Source: Atopsyche davidsoni
Lineage: Eukaryota; Arthropoda; Insecta; Trichoptera; Hydrobiosidae
Assembly: GCA_022113835.1 (NCBI GenBank)
Contig: JAILWY010000020.1
Location: 4,092,001-4,156,000 of the forward strand
Length of the DNA stretch: 64,000 nt
Direction of reading: 5' to 3'
Position numbers and translations under genes: made by a program. The notes under the pieces were generated by a model. That model was not told where the DNA came from and ran no database searches. It saw only the letters and a list, made by a program, of their open reading frames with translations. This document shows, piece by piece, positions 23,501 through 33,989 of the stretch; the stretch's first letter is position 1, and every line of letters begins with the position of its first letter.

Positions 23501-25612
23501 GGAGAAAATTAAAATAAAAATCATTTTGCGGATGAATCGATTAATTATAAATGTATTTAATCGTTGATGGTTGGACAGCCCTGGAAATGATATTATTCTG
23601 AATGAAGGGAGAAGCAACGAACTGAGAAATAAATTTGCATCATCGGAGCTTTTGTTATCTCGTTTGTAGTATTCTCAAGCAGGGGCGGCCTTTGAAAAAT
23701 ATTAAAAATATATATAAAATAATTAAAAATAATTAAAAAATAAATTAACAGATTTGGGGCAGTCGATTCTCACACAAACTGCGAGAAAACATAGATATTG
23801 TGCCATGCAAAAATCGAGGTTTTATATGATAATACCATGAGTTGAGTGCGTCACAAATGAAATAGTCGCAATGCCATTGAATTCCTGGCATCGGAAGTAG
23901 AAAGTTGACGTGGATGCGGAATTTACACTCGGTAGTACAGCCGAACTAATAATGCCCTCATAGTAGAGATATTTTCAGTTTCAGAGATAAAAGTTTTGGG
24001 AGGAGAGGCACTTGTATAATACGTATTAATAAATATTAAAGTTTAAATATAAAATAAGGTATTCAGGTCCACCCCAGTGGCGTAGCGGGGGTTGAATTGT
24101 ACGCGGGTCTTTGATTAATTCCACAATTTAACATCGCAGTCATCACGAGAGACGTAATTTCATATCAAAATTGGATCAAAAGGCGGAGAAATATATCTCC
24201 GGGTTGTGATACCGTCTCCGTGTGAAGTCAGACGATGTAATTTAATATTATTATATTTTTAAATTCTCCGTTGAAGAAACACGCAGAGAACTCTGCTTTA
24301 CCGACGCAAAAAATATAAATTAATTTTATTATTCATTGAATAAGAATTATAAGAAATAAGCACTGTAGATCAAGTATATACAGAGAGATGCGTTGTTCTT
24401 TGTAACACTGATAAATAACTGTAACACGTGTTTTTTAAACGCTTTTTTGTTGCTGACTAGTGGACTAGTGTGAGAGCGTATTTTTGCCACAAACATTTTA
24501 AATAAAATGCATTTTGTTAAACCATAGGTTCCCAAAGTGGTCAATATCGACCAAAATACTACAGTGAAGAATCGGAAGTCATACTACAAGAAGAACTGAT
24601 CGGAATAAGCAGTAATGAAGAACTGAAGGAGCAGTTTAGAAAGGGATATCAGCAATTTTGGCTTCAGAGAGACGTACCTGCTATTTATAATGCATTATGG
24701 ACTATCGCAAGAAGGTTTTTGATAGCTTTACCATCTTCATTCCTCGTGGAAAGGGATTTCAGTTGTAGTTGCCATTCTTCATACAAAAATTTTTTTTTTT
24801 GAAATCACTGGGCGAGGAGATTTAAAGTCAAATCTGAAGCCAAATATTGAAAATTTGCTATACAGTAAAACCTCGATAAAACGGACAAAAAATCCGGTCA
24901 AATGTAAAAATTCAATATTAGCAAGGTAGACAAAAAGTTTGGGAACCTATGTGCTAAACAAAGATTGTGTCCATAAGTATAGTATAACTTTTATAAACAA
25001 GAATAAATATTATTTTAAATGCTGTAAAATATTTCAGGAGTATGATGGATGTGATAGTGGTTTTTTTTTTTTTTAATACCTGCAATTGAACTTCATGGGA
25101 TGTTGTTGTTGCAGAGAGAGGGCGAGGCGCCGGAACTGCGGGGCTGGAGCTGTGGGGCTGTCCCTGGTGCAGCTGGGAGCTGGTCGAGGAGGACGATACC
25201 CCAGCCTCGCCAGGCCGGGCAGGGAGAGACCCTCGCTGGACCTGGACACCGTCCTGGAGGAGAGGTCTGACGCCGAGATGACGCAGGTACAAATAACGAT
25301 ATGATTCGTTAGCCTCAGACGATGCTGCGACGTCTCCAAATACCCGTTCAGGTTCAGCCATCATTTTATGACGTATTCATGAAAAACACCCTTGCATTTG
25401 TATATAATAAAACAAAGTGTCATCCTCAAGATCTGAAAAAAGATTTGTATGAGTGGTTCGCCTTTCAGGGGATTTTTTCAGGGTGGGAATTTTTGATATA
25501 AACGGAGTTGCATTTGCAGACGGAGCTGATGACGCCGGATCGCGAGGAGCGGCTCCAGCTGGGGAGGCTGCTGAGCCAGCCCGCGCGGTACTTCCTGGAG
25601 GGCGGCAGGTAG
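17401..25612 (+). CDS. Unrecognised 160-aa single-pass membrane protein, 4 exons
   Basis: Four plus-strand exons (17401-17512, 22085-22190, 25115-25286, 25520-25612) join in phase 1, 2, 0 into 483 nt ending in TAG. All eight splice ends are GT/AG with good context. I do not recognise the family. Visible parts: a 42-residue N-terminal segment without a signal peptide (MMESTTPLELAASEASL), one hydrophobic helix at about residues 43-65 ending ALLVICC, an Arg/Lys-rich juxtamembrane segment (LRKRAKMARERARRR), a Gly/Arg-rich linker, and an acidic-to-amphipathic tail with SLDLDTVLEERSDAEM and EERLQLGRLLSQPARYF. Positive charges after the helix suggest a type III topology with a cytoplasmic tail. An in-frame stop at 17386 supports the chosen start. 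Exons are GC-rich in AT-rich flanks. A possible donor (CAG|GTAGCA) overlaps the stop, so an extended isoform is conceivable. Confidence 0.75.
17785..18240. mobile_element. MITE with GGGTGTCCCAAAAT inverted ends, interrupted
   Basis: The left end GGGTGTCCCAAAATTA (with a nearby repeat of it) and the right end TATTTTGGGACACCC are inverted, and the homology continues inward (GCAAGATTTGAATTA / GCAAGATTTAAATTA). TA-rich flanks fit a mariner-like element. A hAT MITE is inserted at 17916-18152. Confidence 0.7.
17916..18152. mobile_element. hAT-type MITE, 237 bp, nested in another MITE
   Basis: It starts CAGTGGTTCTCAAC and ends GTTTGGGGACCTCTG (reverse complement CAGAGGTCCCCAAAC). Flanks CTGTATTG and CCTTATTG match at 6 of 8. 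It lies wholly inside the 17785-18240 element, giving the order of insertion. Confidence 0.75.
18569..18610 (+). promoter_or_regulatory. Cluster of CACCTG E-boxes with dyad symmetry
   Basis: Three CACCTG/CAGGTG hexamers lie in 34 nt (18571, 18583, 18599), and AACACCTGG/CCAGGTGTT forms an inverted repeat. CAGGTG is bound by Snail-type zinc fingers and proneural bHLH dimers. It is in the first intron of the membrane-protein gene. Confidence 0.3.
18955..19350 (-). mobile_element. RTE-type non-LTR retrotransposon 3' remnants
   Basis: On the minus strand RRRKLTWMRNLLQQLG followed by VILAQDKYVFNE resembles the C-terminal tail of insect RTE endonuclease/reverse transcriptases. Next to it, near 19175-19210, is the GACCGCGTCACAAA region, and near 19295-19350 a second tail encodes LREMVANLL. 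All are broken by stops. Confidence 0.6.
20120..20265 (+). mobile_element. RTE-type 3' remnant
   Basis: CACCATAGGTTGACCG and ACTGGTCCAGAATAAATAT correspond to the IDRVTNE and LAQDKY parts of the remnant family at 18955 and 23110. Heavily decayed. Confidence 0.45.
21061..21128 (-). repeat. C-rich tract with G-quadruplex potential on minus strand
   Basis: Runs of C5, C4, C5, C11 and C6 separated by TCA/TCAC. The complementary strand has more than four G-runs with short loops. Confidence 0.6.
22085..22190 (+). CDS. Membrane-protein exon 2: transmembrane helix
   Basis: The acceptor is CTGTTTCAG|TATCGC and the donor is GCAAG|GTAACT. It encodes SPESVVVPIVSSIIGF, then PILALLVICCLRKRAKMA. The paired Cys next to basic residues is a plausible palmitoylation site (inference). 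Phase runs 1 to 2. Confidence 0.78.
22785..23310 (+). mobile_element. RTE-type reverse transcriptase remnant
   Basis: Frames encode NGIEDFLTLLNKVKDVSRKF, GLSVNIKKKKLRVVSRD and, further on, MRLYRRTLKTPLIDRTTNER then VLHRM. These match the end of the RT domain and the YRRMLRI..VDRVTNEEVLRRM region of insect RTE elements. Frames shift and stops interrupt; not functional. Confidence 0.75.
23340..23970 (+). mobile_element. Further RTE-type fragments
   Basis: ACACCATGAGTTGATCGC (23360s) and ACCATGAGTTGAGTGCGTCA (23840s) repeat the LKTP..DRVTNE region. GACGTGGATGCGGAATTTAC near 23910 repeats the LTWMRNL region. At least two truncated copies are present. Confidence 0.55.
24523..24951 (+). mobile_element. 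hAT transposon remnant with transposase C-terminus
   Basis: It starts CATAGGTTCCCAAAG and ends GTTTGGGAACCTATG. Flanks TGTTAAAC and TGCTAAAC match at 7 of 8. Inside, a plus-strand frame (about 24579-24785) encodes QQFWLQRDVPAIYNALWT, ARRFLIALPSSFLVERDFSC and, after a frameshift, TGRGDLKSNLKPNIENLL. This is the hAT C-terminal dimerisation region in the form found in ZBED5-like transposases. A pogo/Tigger-like end (ACAGTAAAACCTCGATAAAA) sits near 24863. Non-functional. Confidence 0.8.
25115..25286 (+). CDS. Membrane-protein exon 3: basic and Gly-rich tail
   Basis: The acceptor is TTGTTGCAG|AGAGAG and the donor is ACGCAG|GTACAA. It encodes RERARRRNCGAGAVG, a Gly/Arg/Pro-rich stretch, and SLDLDTVLEERSDAEMTQ. 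Phase runs 2 to 0. Confidence 0.75.
25520..25612 (+). CDS. Membrane-protein exon 4: C-terminus and stop
   Basis: The acceptor is GCATTTGCAG|ACGGAG. It encodes TELMTPDREERLQLGRLL and SQPARYFLEGGR, then TAG at 25610-25612. A C-rich minisatellite begins about 60 nt after the stop. Confidence 0.75.
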   Translation, partial: TELMTPDREERLQLGRLLSQPARYFLEGGR

Positions 25613-25669
25613 CAGGAGCTCGCGCCCCTGTGCCCCCCGAGCCCCACCTAGGCCCTAGAGCCTCACACA

Positions 25670-26160
25670 CCCCCAGGACCACACCCTAGGACCACACCCT
25701 AGGACCACACTCTAGGACCACGCCCCCAGAACCACACCCCCAGAACCACACCCCCAGGACTTCACCCCTAATACTACACCCCAAAGACCACACCCTAGGA
25801 CCACACCCCCAGGACTTCACCCTCAAGACTACACCCCCATACCACACCCTAGAACCACACCCTAGGACAACACCCCCAGGACCACACCCCCAGGACTTCA
25901 CCCCCAAGACTACACCCCCATACCACACCCTAGGACCATAACCTAGGACCACACCCCCAGGACCACACCCCCAGGACTTCACCCTCAAGACTACACCCCC
26001 ATACCACACCCTAGAACCACACCCTAAGACAACACCCCCAGGATCACACCCCCAGGACTTCACCTCCAAGACTACACCCCCAAGACTACACCCCCAAGAC
26101 TACACCCCCAAGACTACACCCCCAAGTCTACAATCCCAAGACTACACCCCATAGACTGCC
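25670..26160. repeat. C-rich minisatellite, unit about 12-14 bp
   Basis: Variants of AGGACCACACCCCC, AGGACTTCACCC and AAGACTACACCCCC, with a higher-order block of roughly 110 bp repeated from about 25775. It starts within 60 nt of the stop codon of the membrane-protein gene and so may lie in its 3' UTR. Confidence 0.9.
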
Positions 26161-26258
26161 GGCCACGCGCACTGTTGAGCTGCTCTCTAGACTTCCTAAC
26201 CGTACTATTCAAGGCTATACTATTATTATCACTTAAAAACCCTTAAAGAGGCTGAAAC

Positions 26259-26761
26259 CAGGGATGGGTCCATTTTCGAGTTTTTTGATAATTTTACAAT
26301 ACAAAAAATTAAATTAAATCAATGAAAACCTTGCAAATAAAAATGCACATATTTTGTCAGTGAGCTGACTCTGAAATCGAAAGCGAAGCGAATCGTGTCA
26401 TTTAATTTATTTAATTGTCACTATATTTTTCTGTATTAAAAAATATTTTTTTTTTAAATAATATTAAAAAAGTTCTAAATCATATTTACATATTTTTTAT
26501 TATTTAATTATCGTTCTTTTTCAAGGTCAAATAAAGTCTTGAAGATGTTGAAAAATTGAATATATTCTCCAAAAAACTTCAATCGGGAAAACACATATTT
26601 ATTACCTTAAAAATTAATAAATTAAAAATAAAAAAAAATTATCTATAGAAAAAGGAATTTATCTAACTTTTTGCATTTAATTTTTTTTTATTGGTGCAGT
26701 AGATTTTTCGCAAAATATTTTATAAAGTTATCAAAAAACTCGAAAATGGATCCATCCCATG
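26259..26761. mobile_element. MITE, about 500 bp, with CAGGGATGGG-type inverted ends
   Basis: The left end CAGGGATGGGTCCATTTTCG and the right end (reverse complement ATGGGATGGATCCATTTTCG) are inverted, and both continue AGTTTTTTGATAA. A truncated reverse-orientation copy lies at 1863-2374. AT-rich interior, no coding capacity. Confidence 0.75.
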
Positions 26762-27498
26762 TCTCAGTAATAATATATTCCGGATTAACCTTAATTAATT
26801 TTTATATAATAAAATCTAGCAAAAACAGAAGTATTAAGCATAACACTGCCGCAATTACATGCTCTCCACCGCTTGCCTCTTAGAGAATAGTGTGAATGAG
26901 ACTTTTCGTTGCAGCAGTGCGTGTCCATATTTATGTTTAATCAAAAATATTTGTCATACTATCTCACCAGTTGTATTTTATTTTCAACGGTTCAGCATGT
27001 CAATTTTGTGCATTACCGGGTGCTCAGCAATCACGCAAGTCAATTTCAGCCGTTTTATTAATATATATATATATATATATATCAATTTTATTACATGGAC
27101 AATATGAGCTTTTTCGCCTGAAACTAAATTCTTATTAATATAAAAGTAAATTAATATTTTTATTAAATTAATATAATTTAAACATTTAAAAAAATAATTA
27201 CTTAGTAAAAGACTTTACGAAATTCCTGCAATCTAAATTCTTAAATTATAGACTACAATTTTTTTTTCTAAGGGAGGTTTATTTACATTCTTGATATCAA
27301 GTTTTATACATCAAAGGGTTAATTAAAAAACCTAACCTATTAGGAGACTCAGAAAGCAGCTCAACACTTTACCAATACCCAAAACCAAATCATTATAGCA
27401 CACCATTGGAAAACATACATTTTTCGCTTTTAATTAATTAATTAATCAATTAATTAATAATCAATATTTTTGACAAATAGTACTCGGCGGAGTTACAT

Positions 27499-27622
27499 TT
27501 TAATATTTTAAATATAATAAAAATACTCGAGTGATTTTTCCACGTGTTAATTTTTATTGGTGACCGGTTTCGGTCATGCAGAAAAATCACTCGAGTATGT
27601 TATTATATTTAAAATATTAATT
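27499..27622. mobile_element. Fold-back MITE related to 4052-4223
   Basis: Arms of about 40 nt (TACTCGAGTGATTTTTC / GAAAAATCACTCGAGTA) surround CACGTGTTAATTTTTATT and GTGACCGGTTTCGG. Confidence 0.65.
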
Positions 27623-28504
27623 AATCAACCTGAACCTGAAAAAATATTATTAAAAACTGAAACATATCTTAACACCCACAGTTAATTAAAACATTAATAC
27701 AAGTGAAGTTAAGTGGACTGAAAAGTTAATATTTATTAAAATTAAAAGTGTATATACAATAAAACGTATTATAATATTTTCAGTTGAAAATCTGGACTAC
27801 AACGATTTTTCAGTAGTTTTAAAAAAATATATAAATTAAGTGCGTGTAAAAAAAAATGTAAGTTAGTATATAATTAATCCCTAAGCACACTTTGAATCAA
27901 GCAATAAAGCCTTATAATTAAAAAAAAATTGTCTTATATATATTTATTTATATTTATTTAGTATATTACATGTATTTTTCCCCCTAGACCTCCCTAACAT
28001 ACTAAAAAACCTCGATTCATATATCACATGCACAGCACTGGCTGCGAGGCGTGTATAGTTCCCAAATAGTGTATTCCCGAAATGATTTAATTATTTTTTT
28101 TATATATTTGCTTTGAGTTTTAATTTATTGTTTTGTTATTCTAGGGACTCGTGTTACTATGAAGATTGAACCGGCCATAACTTTTTATCGAGTGTTTGAT
28201 ATTATTAGTAGCTTTAGAGAAGTGTACTGCTATTTTCGGGTAAGTCAGTTTTAATATACACTTGTGGTGATGGGAACAAAATAAGCAGTGTTATTGTATT
28301 TATGATATTTTTATTTTATTGACAATAAATTTAAATAATATTTTATTTTTCTCGCTCATATATATATATTTATATAAAAATTAATAATAGATATTCGTAA
28401 AAAATAGATTTTCTTCGGTTTTAATATTATACAAATAAACTACGTGTAGAGTTACTTTAACGCAGTTTATAGAATAATAATTATCACATTAAACTAATTA
28501 TCTA

Positions 28505-28580
28505 AGACATTTACATCCCCTGGCGTAAATTCCGCATCCATGTTAGCCTTCTCCTTCCGATGCCTCTTTTCTTTTGAATT
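28505..28580 (-). mobile_element. RTE-type 3' fragment
   Basis: The minus strand encodes GRRRLTWMRNLRQ, the same tail motif as at 19030-19085. Confidence 0.5.
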
Positions 28581-28934
28581 TTACCTGCTGCAGTAAATTA
28601 TAGAATACCTAAAGCTTTTTTTAGTTTATTATTGAACTGGCTTTCCAATCAACTTGAAATACATCGCATGCCAGCAAATTGCAGAGAATGTTGCAATTCT
28701 CCGCCCAAAACGCCGCCTGCAATGTCCGCAGTGTTGCGAGCAAAAAGGCTTTGAAATTCACCCCAGGGTAGTAAAACCCCCCCTACATAGTAATGCTTAA
28801 GTTTTATTAGTATACCCTTGTACCTGCAGTCATAAAACTGCAGGTGCAAGGGTTAACTACAACGCTGCAAGAAAACAACACGATGCCTATTAATTCGTAA
28901 ATACATTGTATCGTTTATAAGTAAATTTATTCAA

Positions 28935-29010
28935 TAGTTCAATTGGTAAAAAGCGCCGAGTTGTATTAATCGTGAAGGTGTGGGTTCGATTCCTGTTTGT
29001 GTCATGTTTT
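28935..29010 (+). pseudogene. tRNA-like sequence (pseudogene or SINE head)
   Basis: It has an A-box-like TAGTTCAATTGGTAAAAAGC and a B-box GGTTCGATTCC at normal spacing, followed by a T run that would stop Pol III. The acceptor and anticodon stems do not pair, so it is not a working tRNA. Confidence 0.45.
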
Positions 29011-29546
29011 TTTTTTTTCTTATATATTTATATTATGTATTTTAGTATTTTTTTAACTTAATATATATATACTATAATTTATTTTTTTAAATATTTTTAT
29101 TTATTACTAAATAATAATTAAATTCAGAAATAGGTTTTGGCCTTAAAAGTGTTAGCAGGCCGTGCGACGTAAATATTGCACAGTGTGCATGCATTCTGAA
29201 AACACGGGTATTGGTGCTGTACGTTAATATTACATTCACCAAATTTGCTGAAATTGTTATTTAACGCCTCCGAGTTTTATAAAAATGCAGTGGCGTAGTT
29301 TAATTATTATTAAATAATTAAAAAGCAAAGGCGCATCTCCACTTTACTACAATCCGAGCTAAGGACGCGACTCCATTGTTCGTCTCTTTCTTTTCCTCAG
29401 CTCGTTTTCATGGCAGTAAAGCGTAAATAAATCCCCGAGAGACTGTCCCGTAAATAATACCGGGACGGGTGGACGCCCTAGCTAAGTAACAAGCTTTTGT
29501 TGAGCTACGTCTGAGCGAGTGGGGTGACCATTATGATTTAAATATC

Positions 29547-29665
29547 TAATATTTTAAATAATATACTTGAGTGATTTTTCCACGTGTTAATTTTTATTTG
29601 TCACGTTGGCACTATTAAACTGTGTGAAAAATAACTTTAGTATTTTATTTAAAATATCAAAATGG
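29547..29665. mobile_element. Fold-back MITE related to 4052-4223
   Basis: It contains ACTTGAGTGATTTTTCCACG and, after a short spacer, a decayed inverted arm (GAAAAATAACTTTAGTATTT). The trailing TCAAAATGGAATTCAACC matches sequence flanking the 4052 copy. Confidence 0.6.
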
Positions 29666-30327
29666 AATTCAACCAATACCACTGTCAAAAATATTGATCA
29701 TTTAAATATCTGTTTAATTTAATAATAAAAAATACCCTATTTTATGCTACTTAGTAGAAAATAGTGTATATATTTATACCAATAGAAATATAAGCCAACA
29801 ATGATAAATAGTATGTATATATACAGGTTTAAAATTATTATGTTAACATACCCATGCAATATTCTAATCGTTATAAACCGCTTGCTTATCTGCCGATTTC
29901 TATTCAAAGAGAATAGTGCGATTACTTAAAAAATAAACTTTAAATAATATACTCACCCTACTCGCAACTTTATTGGTTTCAATAATTGTGAAGACTCGCT
30001 GCCAAGTGGCACAGCCATGTGCTGCTGTTCTTGCTATCTGCTCGCTATCTGCTTGCTATCTGCTTGCTGTTTGCTTACGTAATTCAGAATCCGCAGTCAA
30101 ATTCAATGCAGTCCAGAGCTGCATACGAGACTTTCAGATCCGCTTTTATATTTTTATTTCAGAAATTCGCAACAATCACTACTTCCATATTTTCTTACAT
30201 TATCCTCTATAAACATATATATATATATATATAAATATATTTTTTTAATATATATATAAATATATCTATTATTTTAATAAAAATATTTATTTAATTTTAT
30301 ATTTAAATAAATAAATATAATCATAAA

Positions 30328-30393
<66 letters not shown>

Positions 30394-30401
30394 TATATAT
30401 A

Positions 30402-30514
<113 letters not shown>

Positions 30515-30536
30515 ATATATATATCAAGATTGCTTC

Positions 30537-30617
30537 TGCCATCTGACGATATTTTCTAAAAACATTTTTACTGGGAGCCAAGTTGCAAATAGAACATAAG
30601 TACGACCATAGATGGCA
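30537..30617 (-). mobile_element. Small TGCCATCT-ended element, copy 1
   Basis: Starts TGCCATCTGACGATATTTTC and ends ACCATAGATGGCA, so both ends read TGCCATCT inward. Inverted relative to copies 2 and 3. Confidence 0.65.
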
Positions 30618-30819
30618 ATATATATATATATTATATATATATAATAAATATTATATATTCATATTATTTTATATATATATAATAAATATTGTATATTCAT
30701 ATTATTTTATATATATATATAAATATATAATTATATTATAGATATTTATTTATATACTTATATTATATATATATTTATATATATATATATATATATACTT
30801 ATGTATTTAAAATATATAT

Positions 30820-30899
30820 TGCCATCTATGGTCTTGCTGATGAATTACTTGCAACTTAGCTCCCAGTAAAAAGTTTTTTAAAAATATCGTCAGATGGCT
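30820..30899 (+). mobile_element. Small TGCCATCT-ended element, copy 2
   Basis: TGCCATCTATGGTCTTGCTG ... ATATCGTCAGATGGC, with interior AACTTAGCTCCCAGTAAAAA shared by the other copies. Confidence 0.65.
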
Positions 30900-30991
30900 T
30901 TGCAATCTCGATTTGATCTTCTAAATGACACATTATGCTCATGAACCTGAATGGATTTATATGTATATATATTTCTTTATGTATGTATTTA

Positions 30992-31032
<41 letters not shown>

Positions 31033-31083
31033 TATATTTTTTTTTTATGTATATATATATATATATACATTTACATATATATA

Positions 31084-31125
<42 letters not shown>

Positions 31126-31409
31126 TTTATAAATATAAATATATTTATGTAATATATTATTTTATTATTTATAGTTATTTATATATTTTTTAATAATATA
31201 TATTTATTTTAATTAATAATTAGACAAATATTTAAATAAATATTTAATATTAATTTATATAAATATTTTAAAATAAATATATATTGATATATATATATAA
31301 TATTAATTTATATAAATATTTTTAAATAAATATGTAGATATAAATATATATAGATTCAAAAATATATATTTATATATATAAATATATATATTTATAAAGA
31401 TATATATAT

Positions 31410-31488
31410 TGCCATCTATGGTTGTGCTGATGAATTACTAGCAATTCGGCTCACAGTAAAAGTTTTTTAAAAATATCGTCAGATGGCA
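31410..31488 (+). mobile_element. Small TGCCATCT-ended element, copy 3
   Basis: TGCCATCTATGGTTGTGCTG ... ATATCGTCAGATGGCA. It sits at the right edge of the TA complex. Homology to copy 2 continues about 20 nt past the end (CTCGATTT). Confidence 0.65.
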
Positions 31489-32500
31489 GTTACAAACTCG
31501 ATTTAATCTCCCAGTAAAAATGTTGTGTACATTTACATGAAATGCAGTATTCACTCCACGCTATTTGTAATGGATATATTTCTTTTACATTTTAAAAATT
31601 GACTTACATTTTCAGCTATTTGTCTCATTGTCATGCCATGTCCTAGCCATGCGGCTATTCATATTTGTTGTTAGTTATTTAGTATTACAACTAACAATCA
31701 TGGGTGAATACAGAAAGAAAAACACAATTTTAAAATTAAGAGTACTTTATTTTTCATTTCCGTATTACTCAATAATAAACAATATTAATTTTAAACTCAT
31801 CTGCTTCAACTATATGAAAAAAAATAAACATAATACTTATCTTAAAAGGAATTACTCTCGACTCTACGCTAGGCTTACAGCAAAGTGATAAAAAAAACTT
31901 AGCAACTAGAGTCTGATTTGAGCTATGTTACAAGAAGCCAGGCGTCCGCTGAGAACTTACTTAGCTTATACTCAAAATTTACCTAGCTTACGGTTTACGA
32001 CGCGAGGCGTGGCTCGCCGAGTCCGCTACCTCGGGCGTAAAAACAGATCAGATATAATTTAATATATTAAAACTAATAAACGCTTCTTGGAACTATTGCC
32101 TCTTAAAAAATATATACTTGAATATTGCTAACGATAAGCTCTGCTCTTAATGATAAAATACAGCTCGGAGACGCAACGCCTTCTGATGGTGAAGCATCGA
32201 AAACATTTGAATTGCTCCGCGAATGACGCAATAAAAAATAATAATAAATAATGGAGATCATTTAAAAACATGCATGTCGAATCGATTTATTTAAACGAGA
32301 AAAATGGTATAAAATAATAAAAATAATAATTCTTGCGTTTCCATGAATATAAAAGCAAAGTTTTTCATTAGCAATAGTCTAGTTCTAAAAATTCATTTAT
32401 ATTATTATACGTAGTGGGATACTATATAAACTCTACTAAATATAATTATAAATTGCATTAAAACGCGGCGGCGATTTTTAAATACTTGATTTAAAATTCC

Positions 32501-33989
32501 AGTTTGTTTTTACAGAGCCTTTAAATGAATTCAAGAACCAAAGATCTTTTTTTGGCCAAATATGTAATAATTAAAGAGTTGTGGTGGTTAAAATAAAATT
32601 AGGCAATCAGAGCAATGCCGGAAGCCTCGTCAAGCCGACACGGCACCGGGAGAGGATCAAAATCACCGCCGCGGTACATCCAGAGGTCTAACGAGTTCCA
32701 AAACATTCAAGAGATTATAAATCGACATGCCGGGAGCGACCGCTCCCTCGGGCACGAGCTACTCAAAATTTGTACCATTTCAACAATAATAAATGCTTGC
32801 CCTATTTAATATTCCTTCGCAACTTCATGCACGCTCGAAAATATACGACAACACTCTCTAACTACTTGGGACAGTCATCGTGTAAAAGAATAAAAATACA
32901 GAATATTTTGTTCGAGCCGATGATTTGGCGGAACCTGAAGACTATGCATCAGGCTATGCACTATTTGGAAAATAATTTGGACTCAACTGTTAGTCTTAAA
33001 AAAATAATTAGTAACTGTTCAATAAAACAATTTTACAAGCACTGAAGAGTTGGGTAGTATAAAAATTCACACCGTATGGCAAAAGACCATTTACAATCGA
33101 TTACAAGTAAAAAAAATACATTTCATATTTTAAAACATGCTGTAAAAAAAATGTATAATTGTTTGTTACATAAATATACAAAACGCTAAATTAAAATTAG
33201 TAAAAAAAAATTATATTGTATAATGAATTCATTGAGCGAAGTTAGATGAATGGTGGACATGAAATCGCCCGCAAGAAGCTGACGAGATACGACCCCACGC
33301 CGGAGACGTCAGGCAGCTGAGAGCACGGTCTGCACGTTAACACGTGTGGCGTTTGTAGCAAGAAATCGCAGCTTCCTACGGGCCAAGGTTCAAGTAGAAT
33401 TCATATTTATCCGAACGCGGCTTAGTGCGGTAGCGTCCGTGTGAGCTTGCAGACCCTCGCGTACAATAGGGAAACGGAGCCAAGGTCGAAGCCCTGGCGG
33501 TGCAGTCGGTGAAAGGAAACAGCTTTGATGGAATATACTAATCGGGAAAAGTATATTGACTGCACTATGTTGAGGTGAGTTTTGGCTGTATTATGTTTAG
33601 GCGCCTTATGGAGATATATATTGGAAATCGGAGGACTCCGAGCAGCCCGACCTGGCGCAGCGGCTGCGAGCTCACAAAAAACACCGAGTGTGGCTAAAAA
33701 TTATACAATGTTAGACCTATGTTAAAAATACACTATCACAATAATCTTTTAATACAATCAATTATTTACAGAAGTTTGCTTTTCGATACGTTCAGAGCTG
33801 TGACCAAATAAAAAGCACAATACAAACTACCGACTTTGAAAAAAAAAAATAATAAAAACGCTCTTGTCCAATTTGGATGGCCGAACAATGGCCGCGTCCA
33901 CGCAGAGATTTGATATTATTTAAAAAATATATTTATATACAGTCTATGGTGGAATATTACCTGGCAACGCTGAAAACCTTAGTCGCCGT
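32501..33989. other. Gene-free flank downstream of Notch
   Basis: GC-richer patches at 32610-32760 and 33230-33530 show no splice-supported frame or family. They could belong to a long Notch 3' UTR or an unannotated non-coding transcript. Confidence 0.35.

Larger units (their letters stand above)
22191..25114 (+). other. Intron 2 of the membrane-protein gene
   Basis: About 2.9 kb, mostly RTE and hAT remnants. CAGTGGCGTAGCGGGG at 24071 looks like another hAT-like terminus without a partner. Confidence 0.7.

Noticed and set aside
25686..26069. 127-codon minus-strand frame (VKSWGC repeats)
   Set aside because: It is the translation of the minisatellite and has no independent support.
31628..31888. 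86-codon plus-strand frame with a hydrophobic start
   Set aside because: Composition matches AT-rich background and there is no conserved motif.
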